DNA of 64,000 nucleotides from Bradyrhizobium retamae. Its GTDB lineage: Bacteria; Pseudomonadota; Alphaproteobacteria; Rhizobiales; Xanthobacteraceae. The notes below the pieces were generated by a model. The model had not been told where the DNA came from. It did no database searches and was given only the letters and a program-made list of their open reading frames with translations. The position numbers and the translations under genes are program-made. The stretch covers positions 124,001 to 188,000 of the forward strand of contig NZ_LLYA01000024.1 of assembly GCF_001440415.1 (NCBI RefSeq), given 5' to 3'. Within the stretch, counting starts at the first letter, position 1; the number at the start of each line of letters is the position of its first letter. This document shows positions 50,479 to 60,811 of this stretch, piece by piece.

Positions 50479-50934
50479 ATGGGTCGTCCGATGCGATACT
50501 GCGCACGCTTCAGATGGGCCGCCGCCATGGCGTTGCTGGTTGCGGTCTCCCCAATCAGGGCGCAGGCGCTCGATATGCCGAGCCCGTTTGTGCAGGAGGT
50601 GCTGATCAAGAGCATTCTGGTGACGCTCAACGACGCGGTGGCATCGGACAATTTCACGGTCCTCCACGCCAAGATTTCAAAGCCGTTCCGCGATCAGTTT
50701 CCGCCCGACAAGCTGCGGGCTGTCTTCAAGGACTTGGTCGAGAAGCACGCCGTGTTCGACGCGATCGTCGCCAGCGCCGTGATTCCGGAGGAGGACGCCA
50801 GGATCGACGACAAGGGCGTGCTGCGCCTTAAGGGCCGCTTCGACACCACGCCCAAGAAGGTGAAGTACCAGCTCGGCTTCATTCCCTCCGATGGCCAGTG
50901 GAAGCTCTCTGGCGTTACGATCGATATTGAATAG
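50479..50934 (+). CDS. Hypothetical exported protein (151 aa)
   Basis: Not recognised. Basic N-terminus and hydrophobic stretch (residues 13-28, WAAAMALLVAVSPIRA) ending AQA suggest a signal peptide. The mature domain of about 115 residues starts MPSPFVQEVLIKSILVTLND, followed by FTVLHAKISKPFRDQFPPDK and PKKVKYQLGFIPSDGQWKLS, compatible with an alpha/beta cystatin-like or NTF2-like (DUF4019) fold. Two ATGs (50479 and 50491) are possible. Convergent with the CNNM gene. Confidence 0.72.
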   Translation: MGRPMRYCARFRWAAAMALLVAVSPIRAQALDMPSPFVQEVLIKSILVTLNDAVASDNFTVLHAKISKPFRDQFPPDKLRAVFKDLVEKHAVFDAIVASAVIPEEDARIDDKGVLRLKGRFDTTPKKVKYQLGFIPSDGQWKLSGVTIDIE

Positions 50935-50977
50935 TCCCACCGTCCTGAGGAGCGAGCGCGCATTTGCGCGGAGGCGC

Positions 50978-52330
50978 TCAGAACGCTGTCCCTGCCCGCT
51001 TCGGCTTCAGATACTCCGCGTCGGTCTCGCGCGGCAGCGGCGTGATCTTCAGCGCCGTAATGCGGTTGCGCTCGCGGCGCAGCACGCGGAAACGGCAGCC
51101 GTGGAAGGTAAAATTCTGGCCGCGTTCTGGAATCGAGCGCGCCTCGTGAATCACGAGGCCGGCGACCGTCGTTGCCTCCTCGTCGGGCAGATCCCAGTTC
51201 ATGGCGCGGTTGAGGTCGCGGATCGGCACGGAGCCATCCACCACCACGGAGCCGTCGGCCTGGATGCGGACGCCGGCGACCACGACGTCGTGCTCGTCGG
51301 AGATATCGCCGACGATCTCTTCCAGAACGTCTTCCAGCGTCACCATGCCTTCGACCTCGCCATATTCGTCGACAACGAGCGCGAAGTGGGTTTTGCGGCG
51401 GCGGAACGCCTTCAACTGTTCGGACAGGGGCCGCATCTCCGGCACGAACCAGGGCGGGCGCATGATGGCCGAAACGTTGATGTGCGAGGTATCGCCGTCG
51501 GAAGCACGGATCGCGCGCAAGAGATCCTTGGCGTGCAGCACGCCGATGATGTTCTCCGGCTTGTCGCGCCAGAGCGGGATGCGGGTGTATTCTGTCGCCA
51601 GCACCTCGCCCACCAGTTCGTCCGGCGGCAGGTCGGCATTGATCATCACCATCGCGGTGCGATGAACCATGACGTCGGATACCGCCAGATCGCCAAAGCG
51701 GAAGACATTCTGAATGTATTCGGCCTCACCGCTTTCGATCCCGCCGTGCACGGCCGATTCTTCCACAAGCCCCTCGATCTCGGAGTCGGTTAGAATTTCG
51801 TGCTGCGAGGATTCCTGTACGCCGAGCAATCGCAGAATCCCGCGCGAGGCGCTGTTGAGCAGCCAATTCAGCGGATAGAACACCAGATAGGACAAATAGA
51901 GCGGATACGCGATCCATTGCGATACCGGCATCGGCTCCCTGATCGCCAGCGTCTTCGGCACCTGCTCGCCGACGACGATATGCAGCGAGGAGAACACCAG
52001 GAACCCGGCCAGGAACGACACGAAGTGCAAGCTGGCTTCCGACATTCCGAGCGGCATGAGCACCGGTTCGAGCAGCGCCGAAACGGTCGGTTCGCCGACC
52101 CAGCCGAGGCCGAGCGAGGCCATGGTGATGCCGAGCTGGCAGCAGGCGAGATAGGCCTCGATATTGCCCATCATGCCGTGCAGCAGGCGCGCACCGAACC
52201 GGTCCTGCTCGACCATCGCCTTGATGCGGAAGCCGCGGCTCTTGACCAGCGCAAACTCGGCGGCCACGTAAAACGCGTTGGCGGCGAGCAGGAAGATCGC
52301 GAGCAGCAGATTGAACGCGGTCGAACTCAT
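50978..52330 (-). CDS. CNNM/CBS-domain membrane protein (hemolysin C/CorC family)
   Basis: 450 residues. An N-terminal DUF21/CNNM transmembrane domain (about 1-195, four hydrophobic segments, with AEFALVKSRGFRIKAMVEQD and LGLGWVGEPTVSALLEP) precedes two CBS motifs (about 210-325, with VFRFGDLAVSDVMVHRTAMV and TRIPLWRDKPENIIGVLHAK). The C-terminal CorC_HlyC domain (about 340-430) includes VVDEYGEVEGMVTLEDVLEE. Such proteins export Mg2+ or Na+. The ATG after GTGAGGAA is used. It lies 61 bases downstream of aroB on the same strand, part of the aroK-aroB-hlyC group of Rhizobiales. Confidence 0.93.
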   Translation of the reverse strand: MSSTAFNLLLAIFLLAANAFYVAAEFALVKSRGFRIKAMVEQDRFGARLLHGMMGNIEAYLACCQLGITMASLGLGWVGEPTVSALLEPVLMPLGMSEASLHFVSFLAGFLVFSSLHIVVGEQVPKTLAIREPMPVSQWIAYPLYLSYLVFYPLNWLLNSASRGILRLLGVQESSQHEILTDSEIEGLVEESAVHGGIESGEAEYIQNVFRFGDLAVSDVMVHRTAMVMINADLPPDELVGEVLATEYTRIPLWRDKPENIIGVLHAKDLLRAIRASDGDTSHINVSAIMRPPWFVPEMRPLSEQLKAFRRRKTHFALVVDEYGEVEGMVTLEDVLEEIVGDISDEHDVVVAGVRIQADGSVVVDGSVPIRDLNRAMNWDLPDEEATTVAGLVIHEARSIPERGQNFTFHGCRFRVLRRERNRITALKITPLPRETDAEYLKPKRAGTAF

Positions 52331-52391
52331 ATATTCCTCGTGACGGCCCCGGCCCCGCGCGACGCTTGCGTCAAGCCGCCCGATAATCCCG

Positions 52392-53534
<1,143 letters not shown>

Positions 53535-53544
53535 GGCGTGAGGT

Positions 53545-54162
53545 TCATCCCGTCGGTTGTTGGCTGGGCGGCCGGGCGCCGGCACACAGCCGGGCGCGCA
53601 GGGCCTCGATGCATTCGTCGACGATTCGATCGTGCGGCACGTCGCGAGACAGAATGGTCACGTCGGCGCTCCGGTAGACCGGCTCGCGCGCTTCGAGCAG
53701 GCGGCTGACGGTGGCAGTCGGATCCTCTGTCTGCAGCAGCGGCCGGTCGGCGCGGCGCTTCACGCGCTTCATGATGATGTCGACGTCCGCCTTGAGCCAG
53801 ATCGAGACCGCCTTGTCGCGGATGCGGTTGCGGGTCTCCTCGCGCATGAAGGCGCCGCCGCCGGTGGCGATCACGGCCGGGCCGCTGTCGAGCAGCCGCG
53901 CAATCACCCGCGCCTCGCCGTCCCGGAAATGCGGCTCGCCATGGGTTTCGAAAATATCCGGAATCGACATTCCGGCAGCCGCCTCGATCTCGATATCGGC
54001 GTCGAGAAATGGCAGCCGCAGCCGCGCCGCCAGCCGGCGGCCGATGGTCGACTTGCCTGCCCCCATCATGCCAACCAGCACAACCGAACGCCGTGCCAGG
54101 GCCGACGTAACGTCGGCCTCCTGGGGGGCGCTCGCCTGGGCCGGTGCGACGGTCTCGGACAT
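53545..54162 (-). CDS. aroK: Shikimate kinase
   Basis: 205 residues. An N-terminal extension of about 27 residues precedes VVLVGMMGAGKSTIGRRLAA, which carries Walker A. LPFLDADIEIEAAAGMSIPD (shikimate-binding Asp), ETHGEPHFRDGEARVIARLL and VIATGGGAFMREETRNRIRD are all present, as is RADRPLLQTEDP with the lid Arg. It phosphorylates shikimate at the 3-hydroxyl with ATP. The ATG is used; a TTG precedes it directly. First gene of the aroK-aroB-CNNM operon. Confidence 0.97.
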   Translation of the reverse strand: MSETVAPAQASAPQEADVTSALARRSVVLVGMMGAGKSTIGRRLAARLRLPFLDADIEIEAAAGMSIPDIFETHGEPHFRDGEARVIARLLDSGPAVIATGGGAFMREETRNRIRDKAVSIWLKADVDIIMKRVKRRADRPLLQTEDPTATVSRLLEAREPVYRSADVTILSRDVPHDRIVDECIEALRARLCAGARPPSQQPTG

Positions 54163-54305
54163 CAAAAAACTCTGTGGTTTCGCGGATTTCTACCGCTCCG
54201 CGACACCTATACTACCCCGACTGACGCAGTTGCCAGAGACTCTTGCCACGGGGATGGGAACATGTTGGATGATTTCATTGGTTAATTCGGTGCCCTGAGC
54301 CCCCT

Positions 54306-54452
54306 ATGCCCAGCTTGTTCCGCTTTCTGACGGTCGTCGGCGTGATAGCCGGGGTGATCTATGGCGTGGTTTTCGCGCTGGCGAATTTCGTCAATCCAAA
54401 CCCCCGGGAAATGACGGTCACCATTCCCGCAGACAAGTTCCTCAAAAGATAG
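54306..54452 (+). CDS. Small single-pass membrane protein (48 aa)
   Basis: A 48-codon frame from ATG 54306 to TAG 54452 encodes SLFRFLTVVGVIAGVIYGVV plus FALANFVNPNPREMTVTIPA and a short basic end. It has one hydrophobic helix of about 20 residues near the N-terminus and a conserved-looking short soluble tail. I recall similar tiny proteins near aroK and xerD in Bradyrhizobium, sometimes annotated as histidine kinase by error, so it is likely real. Function unknown. No strong ribosome-binding site; it begins just after the promoter region shared with aroK. Confidence 0.6.
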   Translation: MPSLFRFLTVVGVIAGVIYGVVFALANFVNPNPREMTVTIPADKFLKR

Positions 54453-54482
54453 CCGCTGGTTGCGAGGATCTACGGCCGGCAA

Positions 54483-55064
54483 TTAACGACTCAGCGCTTT
54501 GCGCAGCAGACGCAGGAACAGCCGCGTATCTTCGAGCAGGTCATGGCCCGCGACTTGCGCGTCCTTGATGCCCTCCATCGCCGCAATAATGATGGCGGCT
54601 ACATCGACAGGCGTGGCGTGCAAAGCATCCAGGGTGATCGCACCTGTCGCCAGCGCATTGGTTAGCGCTTGAGCGAGGAGGGCCACTAGCTCGGCGCGCG
54701 CCGCCAGCGTGACGTCTCGGGACAACGCCATATTGGTTTCGAACAGTTCCGCCGCGTCGCCGCTACCGGCGAAAGGCGCGATTAATTCCCGTTGGAAAGC
54801 GGCAATTGCCATTTCAATCCGACTGAAAACATCGCCGTCACCTGCGAGCGCGGCTTCGACCTTCCGCATCGCCCGGGCGTGCGCCCGCGCCGATCCCGCC
54901 CGAAACAGTTCTTCCTTGCTGCTGAAGCTCAGATAGAGCGCCGCCCGAGACATGCCCGCGGCGCGCGCGATGTCGGTCATCGACGTCTTGCGGAAGCCGT
55001 GACGGACAAAGACGGGAAGCGCCGCGTCGAGAATGGCTTCGGATTTTTGGTCGCTCTGATTCAT
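54483..55064 (-). CDS. TetR-family transcriptional regulator
   Basis: 193 residues. N-terminal HTH: AILDAALPVFVRHGFRKTSM, then TDIARAAGMSRAALYLSFSS with KEELF, a standard TetR DNA-binding domain. The C-terminal 130 residues form the ligand-binding, dimerisation domain and end LLEDTRLFLRLLRKALSR. It is divergent from an epimerase-like gene and the 109-base gap contains a TGTCTAA/TTAGACA palindrome, a probable shared operator, so it likely represses itself and the epimerase gene. The ligand is unknown. Confidence 0.92.
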   Translation of the reverse strand: MNQSDQKSEAILDAALPVFVRHGFRKTSMTDIARAAGMSRAALYLSFSSKEELFRAGSARAHARAMRKVEAALAGDGDVFSRIEMAIAAFQRELIAPFAGSGDAAELFETNMALSRDVTLAARAELVALLAQALTNALATGAITLDALHATPVDVAAIIIAAMEGIKDAQVAGHDLLEDTRLFLRLLRKALSR

Positions 55065-55085
55065 CTGAGACAGATTGACATTGCT

Positions 55086-55136
55086 TGTCTAATCCGTCAA
55101 AAGACGGTTAGACATTGATTGTCCATCTGTCTAATC
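55086..55136. promoter_or_regulatory. Probable TetR operator region
   Basis: TGTCTAATCCGTC (55086-55098) and GACGGTTAGACA (55103-55114) form a near-perfect inverted repeat across AAAA, with one extra base. A further TGTCTAATC stands at 55128-55136. Position between the divergent regulator and epimerase genes fits a shared operator. Confidence 0.6.
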
Positions 55137-55173
55137 GCCAGGCCATTCGGCGGCGTTAAAGGATTGAGTCTAC

Positions 55174-56220
55174 ATGCATACCAGGTTGAATGATCCTGCG
55201 GCCGCCGCCACGGTGCTCGTCACCGGCATCGGCGGATTTCTCTGCGGACATATCGCGAGGCAATTGCTGGCGAGCGGCTATCGCGTTCGCGGCACCGTCC
55301 GCAGCCTTACCGCCTGTGACCGGATCAGAAGCCAGCTTTGTGCCGCCGCACCCGCCGGCACCGAGGCGCTCAGCTTTGTACAGGCCGATCTTTGCTTCGA
55401 TGCCGGATGGGATGACGCGCTCAGGGGTTGCCGCTACGTCATTCATACGGCCTCGCCATTTCCGGCGGGCTTGCCAAAGAACGCGGAAGAATTGATCGAG
55501 ACCGCGCGAGAAGGCGCGCTACGGGTGCTGCGCGCGGCCCATAACGCCGGCGTCGCGCGTGTGGTGCTGACATCCTCGATCGCCGCTACCAATCACGGCA
55601 GCGGTCAGGCTCCCTATACCGAGAGCGACTGGACTGACCCCACCAGCGCGCGGGCCACGCCCTACTACAGGTCGAAAACGCTGGCGGAACAGGCGGCGTG
55701 GACCTTTGCCAAGAAGACCGGACTCGATCTGGCCGTCATCAACCCGGGCACGATCTTCGGCCCGCTGCTCGGTCCGCAATACGGCACATCGGTCGGGCTG
55801 ATCCAGCAAATGATGAGCGGCAAGCTGAAGCGTGTCCCGCGCTTCGGCTTCGCGGTCGTGGACGTGCGCGATGCGGCCGATGCCCATATCCGCGCCATGA
55901 CCTGTCAGGATGCTTTCGGCCAGCGCTTCATCATCGGCGGAGGATTTTTCTGGTTGAGAGAATTGGCGGCCGTGCTGGCAAAATCGTTCCCAACCTATGC
56001 TGCCGATTTGCCCCGCGGCGAAGTGCCGAGCTGGATGGTGAGGGCAATGGCTCCGTTTAGCCCGCGTTCGCGCATGATCATTCATGAACTCGATCGTGAC
56101 CTCAGCGTAAGCACGGCCAAGGCGCATCGGGTGCTGAACTGGAGAGCGCGGCCTGACGAGGACTGCATTCGCGCCAGCGCACAAAGCCTGATCGACTATG
56201 GTCTGATCACCAGGGCGTAG
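55174..56220 (+). CDS. NAD-dependent epimerase/aldehyde reductase (extended SDR)
   Basis: 348 residues. The Rossmann motif VLVTGIGGFLCGHIARQLL has GxxGFxG; TASPFPAGLPKN and the active-site Ser (LTSSIAATNHG) and YYRSKTLAEQAAW with the YxxxK pair follow. NPGTIFGPLLGPQYGTSVGL and the C-terminal DLSVSTAKAHRVLNWRARPD are typical of dihydroflavonol-reductase-like aldehyde reductases. It likely reduces an aldehyde or ketone with NADPH. Divergent from the TetR gene and very probably under its control. The NTF2-like gene follows by 98 bases. Confidence 0.88.
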   Translation: MHTRLNDPAAAATVLVTGIGGFLCGHIARQLLASGYRVRGTVRSLTACDRIRSQLCAAAPAGTEALSFVQADLCFDAGWDDALRGCRYVIHTASPFPAGLPKNAEELIETAREGALRVLRAAHNAGVARVVLTSSIAATNHGSGQAPYTESDWTDPTSARATPYYRSKTLAEQAAWTFAKKTGLDLAVINPGTIFGPLLGPQYGTSVGLIQQMMSGKLKRVPRFGFAVVDVRDAADAHIRAMTCQDAFGQRFIIGGGFFWLRELAAVLAKSFPTYAADLPRGEVPSWMVRAMAPFSPRSRMIIHELDRDLSVSTAKAHRVLNWRARPDEDCIRASAQSLIDYGLITRA

Positions 56221-56318
56221 AGCGGCAGCTCCGTTACCCGCGCAATCAGCGTCAAACCCGCAGGTTGCGCCGTCACAACGCATTCTAATCCTCCCCCTTA
56301 CAGAATTGGACAACACCG

Positions 56319-56729
56319 ATGCCAACGCACACCACCGACATGGACGGCTCGCCGGAAGCCGAGGACATCCGCGACACCGAACGGTCCCGGCTTCGCGCCC
56401 TGGTCGCCGCCGACATGGAGGCGGCAAGGCCGCTTCATGCGTCTGAGTTCCAGTTGATTACGCCGATCGGAATGCCGCTATCCAAGGATGAATATCTGGG
56501 TGCGATCGCGAGTGGCCAGATCAAGTATCTCATGTGGGAACCCGGACCTATCGCCGTACGGCAGCACCAGGGCCATGCAGTGATCCGGTATCGGGCCAGG
56601 CTCGAGATCGTGTTCGGTGGCCACCAGGTCGCCCCCGGCGATTACTGGCACACCGACACTTACGAATATCGCGACGGGCGGTGGATGGTCGTCTGGTCGC
56701 AAGCCACGGCGATTAGTCAAACGTCCTAA
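56319..56729 (+). CDS. NTF2-like (DUF4440) domain protein
   Basis: 136 residues. One NTF2-like cone: ERSRLRALVAADMEAARPLH, then SEFQLITPIGMPLSKDEYLG, VIRYRARLEIVFGGHQVAPG and YWHTDTYEYRDGRWMVVWSQ, which ends in the W.(V/I)..Q typical of the DUF4440/SnoaL group. These are small enzymes or ligand binders. It follows the epimerase gene and may share its control, but there is no evidence of function. Confidence 0.85.
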   Translation: MPTHTTDMDGSPEAEDIRDTERSRLRALVAADMEAARPLHASEFQLITPIGMPLSKDEYLGAIASGQIKYLMWEPGPIAVRQHQGHAVIRYRARLEIVFGGHQVAPGDYWHTDTYEYRDGRWMVVWSQATAISQTS

Positions 56730-56797
56730 CCGCATGCGCGTGCAGGCTCGTGTTTGAAAAGCCTCCGTCCTGCCCGGATCATGCGGTATCATAGCGA

Positions 56798-57754
56798 ATG
56801 CGCACGACACCCTCCGACACGAAGCTGATCAACCTGTTCCTCGACATGCTCGCGGCGGAACAGGGGGCGGGCGACAATACGCTCGACGCCTATCGGCGCG
56901 ACCTCACAGATTTTTCCGAATTTCTCGGGCAAGCCGGACAGAACTTTACCCGTGCCGGGACCGACGCGCTGCGCGACTACCTCGCCGATCTCGATACCCG
57001 CGGCTTCAAATCCTCCAGCGTGGCGCGGCGGCTGTCGGCGATGCGGCATCTGTTCCGCTTCCTGCTCAACGAGCGCATCCGCGCCGATGATCCGGCGGCG
57101 ATCCTGTCCGGCCCGAAGCGCGGCCGTGGGCTGCCGAAGGTGCTGTCGATATCGGATGTCGACCGGATGCTGACGCGGGCCAAGGAACTGACCGAGGCCG
57201 AGAACGCCTCGCCGCAACAGCGGCTGCGCGCGGTGCGGCTGTATTGCCTGCTGGAAGTGCTGTACGCCACCGGCTTGCGCGTCTCGGAGCTGGTGGCGCT
57301 GCCGCTGTCGGCCGCACGGCGCGATGCCCGCATGATCATGGTGCGCGGCAAGGGCAACAAGGAACGGCTGGTGCCGCTCAACGAAGCTTCAAGGCAGGCG
57401 ATGGCCGATTATCTCGCCGCTATGGAAGCGCTCAGGCCCGAGAAGAAGAAAAACGCCGCCGCATCAAAGTGGCTGTTTCCCTCCTTCGGCGAGAGCGGCC
57501 ATCTGACGCGGCAACACTTTGCGCGCGACTTGAAGGAACTGGCGGCGGCGTCAGGCCTCGCCCCGCGGCTGGTCTCGCCGCACGTGCTGCGCCACGCCTT
57601 TGCCAGCCACCTGCTGCACAACGGCGCGGACTTGCGCATCGTGCAGACCCTGCTCGGCCACACCGACATCTCGACCACGCAGATCTATACGCATGTGGTC
57701 GAGGAGCGGCTGAAGAGCCTGGTGCGCGACCTGCATCCGCTGGCGGAGAAGTAG
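56798..57754 (+). CDS. xerD: Tyrosine recombinase XerD
   Basis: 318 residues, slightly longer than E. coli XerD. The N-terminal SAM-like core-binding domain is about 1-105 ([20 protein letters not shown]). The catalytic domain shows Arg in [15 protein letters not shown], Lys in [35 protein letters not shown] with the H-x-x-R, and the nucleophilic Tyr in [17 protein letters not shown]. It resolves chromosome dimers at dif with XerC. No dif site was found in the window. accA lies about 250 bases downstream on the same strand. Confidence 0.95.
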   Translation: MRTTPSDTKLINLFLDMLAAEQGAGDNTLDAYRRDLTDFSEFLGQAGQNFTRAGTDALRDYLADLDTRGFKSSSVARRLSAMRHLFRFLLNERIRADDPAAILSGPKRGRGLPKVLSISDVDRMLTRAKELTEAENASPQQRLRAVRLYCLLEVLYATGLRVSELVALPLSAARRDARMIMVRGKGNKERLVPLNEASRQAMADYLAAMEALRPEKKKNAAASKWLFPSFGESGHLTRQHFARDLKELAAASGLAPRLVSPHVLRHAFASHLLHNGADLRIVQTLLGHTDISTTQIYTHVVEERLKSLVRDLHPLAEK

Positions 57755-58006
57755 GCGGACGTAGCCCGGACGGAGCGCAGCGCCGCGTCCGGGACACGGA
57801 GATATCCCCGCGCGCGCCCCATTTGCCTTGACTTCCGCGGCTTCTCCCCCGAAACAGCCGTCCCGCCCGCGGCCTTGTTTGGCGCGCTTTCGGCAAACCG
57901 GGCTATCCGGACCGAGATACGCGCTAAATCATTGAAGATGCGTGCTTTCTTGGGGCGAATCGAAAACCGCTTCGCCTCACAGCGCGTTGTTACCTATATT
58001 GTCTTG

Positions 58007-58969
58007 ATGCCGGAACAGATGCGCAGCTATCTCGACTTCGAAAAACCAGTCGCCGAACTCGAGTCCAAGATCGACGAATTGCGCGCGCTGGCGGCGTCCG
58101 GCAGCGACATCGGCGACGAGATTGCGCGCATCGAGGACAAGGCGTCCCAGGCGCTGTCCGATCTCTACGCCAATTTGACGCCGTGGCAGAAGACGCTGGT
58201 GGCACGCCATCCGCAGCGCCCGCACTTCACCGATTTCGTCAACGCGCTGATCACGGACTTCACGACGATGGCGGGCGACCGCAAATTCGGCGAGGACGCG
58301 GCACTGATGGGTGGCTTCGGCCGCTTCCGCGGTGAGAGCATCTGCGTCGTCGGCCAGGAAAAGGGCGCCTCGACCGAGGGCCGCATCAAGCATAATTTCG
58401 GCATGGCCCGGCCTGAAGGCTATCGCAAGGCCGTGCGGCTGATGGAGTTGGCCGATCGTTTCGGCATTCCCGTGCTGTCGATCGTCGATTCCGCCGGCGC
58501 CTATCCTGGCATCGGCGCCGAGGAACGCGGCCAGGCGGAAGCGATCGCGCGCTCCACCGACGCCTGCCTGTCGCTCGGCGTACCCAATGTCGCGATCGTC
58601 ACCGGCGAAGGCATGTCGGGCGGCGCGATCGCCATCACGACCGCGAATAAGGTTTTGATGTTCGAACACGCGATCTACAGCGTGATCTCGCCGGAGGCGG
58701 CCTCCTCGATCCTGTGGCGCGACGGCACCAAGGCGCAAGAAGCTGCCACCAGCATGAAGATCACCGCGCAGGACATGCTGCGATTCGGCGTCATCGACCA
58801 GATCCTGAAAGAGCCCGCCGGCGGCGCCCATCGCGATTCTGCCGCCATGATCTCGGCCACCGGCGATGCCATCGCGGAGGCCTTCAATGATCTCCGCAAT
58901 CTCGACGCGGATGCTGTCCGCCGGCATCGGCGGCAGAAATTCCTCGATATCGGCCGCAAGCTCGGCTGA
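58007..58969 (+). CDS. accA: Acetyl-CoA carboxylase carboxyltransferase, alpha subunit
   Basis: 320 residues. Start at the ATG giving MPEQMRSYLDFEKPVAELES, the usual family N-terminus; the frame extends upstream without a better start. GFGRFRGESICVVGQEKGAS, then NFGMARPEGYRKAVRLMELA, IVDSAGAYPGIGAEERGQAE and GEGMSGGAIAITTANKVLMF, are the carboxyltransferase-alpha signatures. It transfers the carboxyl group from biotin to acetyl-CoA with AccD in fatty-acid synthesis. Downstream of xerD, in the same order as other Bradyrhizobium genomes. Confidence 0.97.
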   Translation: MPEQMRSYLDFEKPVAELESKIDELRALAASGSDIGDEIARIEDKASQALSDLYANLTPWQKTLVARHPQRPHFTDFVNALITDFTTMAGDRKFGEDAALMGGFGRFRGESICVVGQEKGASTEGRIKHNFGMARPEGYRKAVRLMELADRFGIPVLSIVDSAGAYPGIGAEERGQAEAIARSTDACLSLGVPNVAIVTGEGMSGGAIAITTANKVLMFEHAIYSVISPEAASSILWRDGTKAQEAATSMKITAQDMLRFGVIDQILKEPAGGAHRDSAAMISATGDAIAEAFNDLRNLDADAVRRHRRQKFLDIGRKLG

Positions 58970-59264
58970 TCGCTCCGTCCCTATCTACGCTGCCTCGGTA
59001 AGGTCGGTCGGGCTACTCGCTCCAAATATCAACGACGACCTCTGAACGGCCATTATTTTCGCCAGCGTGCATGATTCGGCCGCAATTAGGCCCCGAGCCC
59101 GGTCTTTAGTTTCTGTTGACCATGCCTGCCGCAGCATCCGCTGGACGGCCCCGTTCGGGTTGCGGCGCAGGGGGGCAATGGGTAGTATTTTAGACAATGG
59201 CTTCAGGGCACGTTCGCTATTGATTTGGGGTGCGAGAATGCCCGGTGGGTGTGGAGCTTAGCCT

Positions 59265-60758
59265 TTGATTAACCGCTCGCTGGTTCGCGCGCTCGTCACG
59301 TCGGCTGTCCTCGTGGGCGCAGGCGTGTTGATGGCCGGCTGCAACAGTGACGGCATCTCGCTGGCCAACAACGCCAAGGCCAACCAACCAGTCCCGCCAA
59401 AACTGATCGCCGACATGACGGCGAAGGACATGGACCTGCAGTCCCCGATCCTGGTCCGGCTGTTCAAGCAGGAAGCCGAACTGGAGATCTGGAAGCAGGA
59501 CCGCTCCGGCCGTTTCGCGCTGCTGAAGACCTATCCGATCTGCCGCTGGTCCGGCGATCTCGGCCCCAAGATCCGCGAAGGCGACCGCCAGGCGCCGGAA
59601 GGCTTCTACTCGATCTCGCCGGCGCAGATGAATCCGCAGTCGGCCTATTACCTCTCCTTCAACACCGGCTATCCTAATGCGTTCGACAAAGCATTGGGAC
59701 GCACCGGCTCGCAGTTGATGGTGCATGGCGACTGCTCCTCGCGCGGCTGCTACGCGATGACCGACGAGCAGATCGCGGAAATCTATTCGCTGGGCCGCGA
59801 ATCCTTCTTTGGCGGCCAGAAGTCGTTCCAGTTGCAGGCCTATCCGTTCCGGATGACGCCGGCCAATATGGCCAAGCACCGCAACAACCCGCACATGCCG
59901 TTCTGGAAAATGATCAAGGAAGGCAATGATCATTTCGAAGTGACGCGGCAGGAGCCGAAGGTCGATTTCTGCGAAAAGAAATACGTGTTCGATGCGGTCA
60001 AGCCACCGGGCGCCACCAAGGACCCGGTGTTCGAGGCATCCTCCAAGTGTCCCGCCTATGCGATATCAGATGAAATCGCCGACGCCGTGCGCGAGAAGCA
60101 GGCCACCGATATTGCCGAGACCGCGCGGCTGATCGCAAAGGGAACGCCGGTGGCGCGAATCAACACCGGTATCGACGGCGGCATGCACAGGGTGTTCGCC
60201 GCTAGCGTGCCCGAAGGCAGCACCGGGCTTTCGGAGCCCGGCGATGGCTCGAGCCTGTCGCTGATGGCGCGTGCGCCAGGCACCGTTCCCTCTCACGTCA
60301 ATCCGCCGAAAGCTCCGTCCGAAAACCTGCTGAGGGGTTCGCCGGAGCCGCCGAAACTGGCCGCAGTACCGGCTGCTGCTCCTGCCGCTGCTCCTACCTC
60401 TGCTCCAGCTTCGACGCGTGTCGCCAATGCGGCGCCGACGACTGAGCAGAATGACGGTTTCTTCTCCAGCCTCGCCCGCAAGGTTGGTCTGGGCGGTGCA
60501 GCCGACGCCACCGCCAGCACGCCACCGTCCAAGCCGAAGGCGGCGACCGAGGCCAAGCAGCAGCCGCGGCCGGAAGCCGCAGCGCCGAAGACGACGGCAG
60601 CAAAGCCCGACGTCAAACACGCCGCCGCCAGCCGCCCGCCGCTGAAACCGTCAGTGCCGGATGCTCCGGCCGCTGCGGCCAAGGACAATCACGTCGCAGG
60701 CTCCGCGCCGATCGTGTCCACGAACTCGTTCGACAGCCGCTTCGGGGCGGTGAAGTAA
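59265..60758 (+). CDS. L,D-transpeptidase (YafK-type) lipoprotein
   Basis: 497 residues. A lipoprotein signal ends LMAGC (Cys26). An L,D-transpeptidase/YkuD domain covers about 65-220: VRLFKQEAELEIWKQDRSGR, RQAPEGFYSISPAQMNPQSA, and the catalytic region MVHGDCSSRGCYAMTDEQIA with the His, Ser and Cys. These enzymes cross-link peptidoglycan or attach lipoproteins to it. The C-terminal 160 residues are Ala/Pro/Lys-rich low complexity. The start is a TTG with GGAG nine bases upstream; an in-frame stop immediately precedes, so no earlier start exists. Free-standing. Confidence 0.88.
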   Translation: MINRSLVRALVTSAVLVGAGVLMAGCNSDGISLANNAKANQPVPPKLIADMTAKDMDLQSPILVRLFKQEAELEIWKQDRSGRFALLKTYPICRWSGDLGPKIREGDRQAPEGFYSISPAQMNPQSAYYLSFNTGYPNAFDKALGRTGSQLMVHGDCSSRGCYAMTDEQIAEIYSLGRESFFGGQKSFQLQAYPFRMTPANMAKHRNNPHMPFWKMIKEGNDHFEVTRQEPKVDFCEKKYVFDAVKPPGATKDPVFEASSKCPAYAISDEIADAVREKQATDIAETARLIAKGTPVARINTGIDGGMHRVFAASVPEGSTGLSEPGDGSSLSLMARAPGTVPSHVNPPKAPSENLLRGSPEPPKLAAVPAAAPAAAPTSAPASTRVANAAPTTEQNDGFFSSLARKVGLGGAADATASTPPSKPKAATEAKQQPRPEAAAPKTTAAKPDVKHAAASRPPLKPSVPDAPAAAAKDNHVAGSAPIVSTNSFDSRFGAVK

Positions 60759-60811
60759 GGCGCGGCAACACTTTCATAGCCGGATCAGCCATCGACCCCC
60801 TTCGGCGGACG

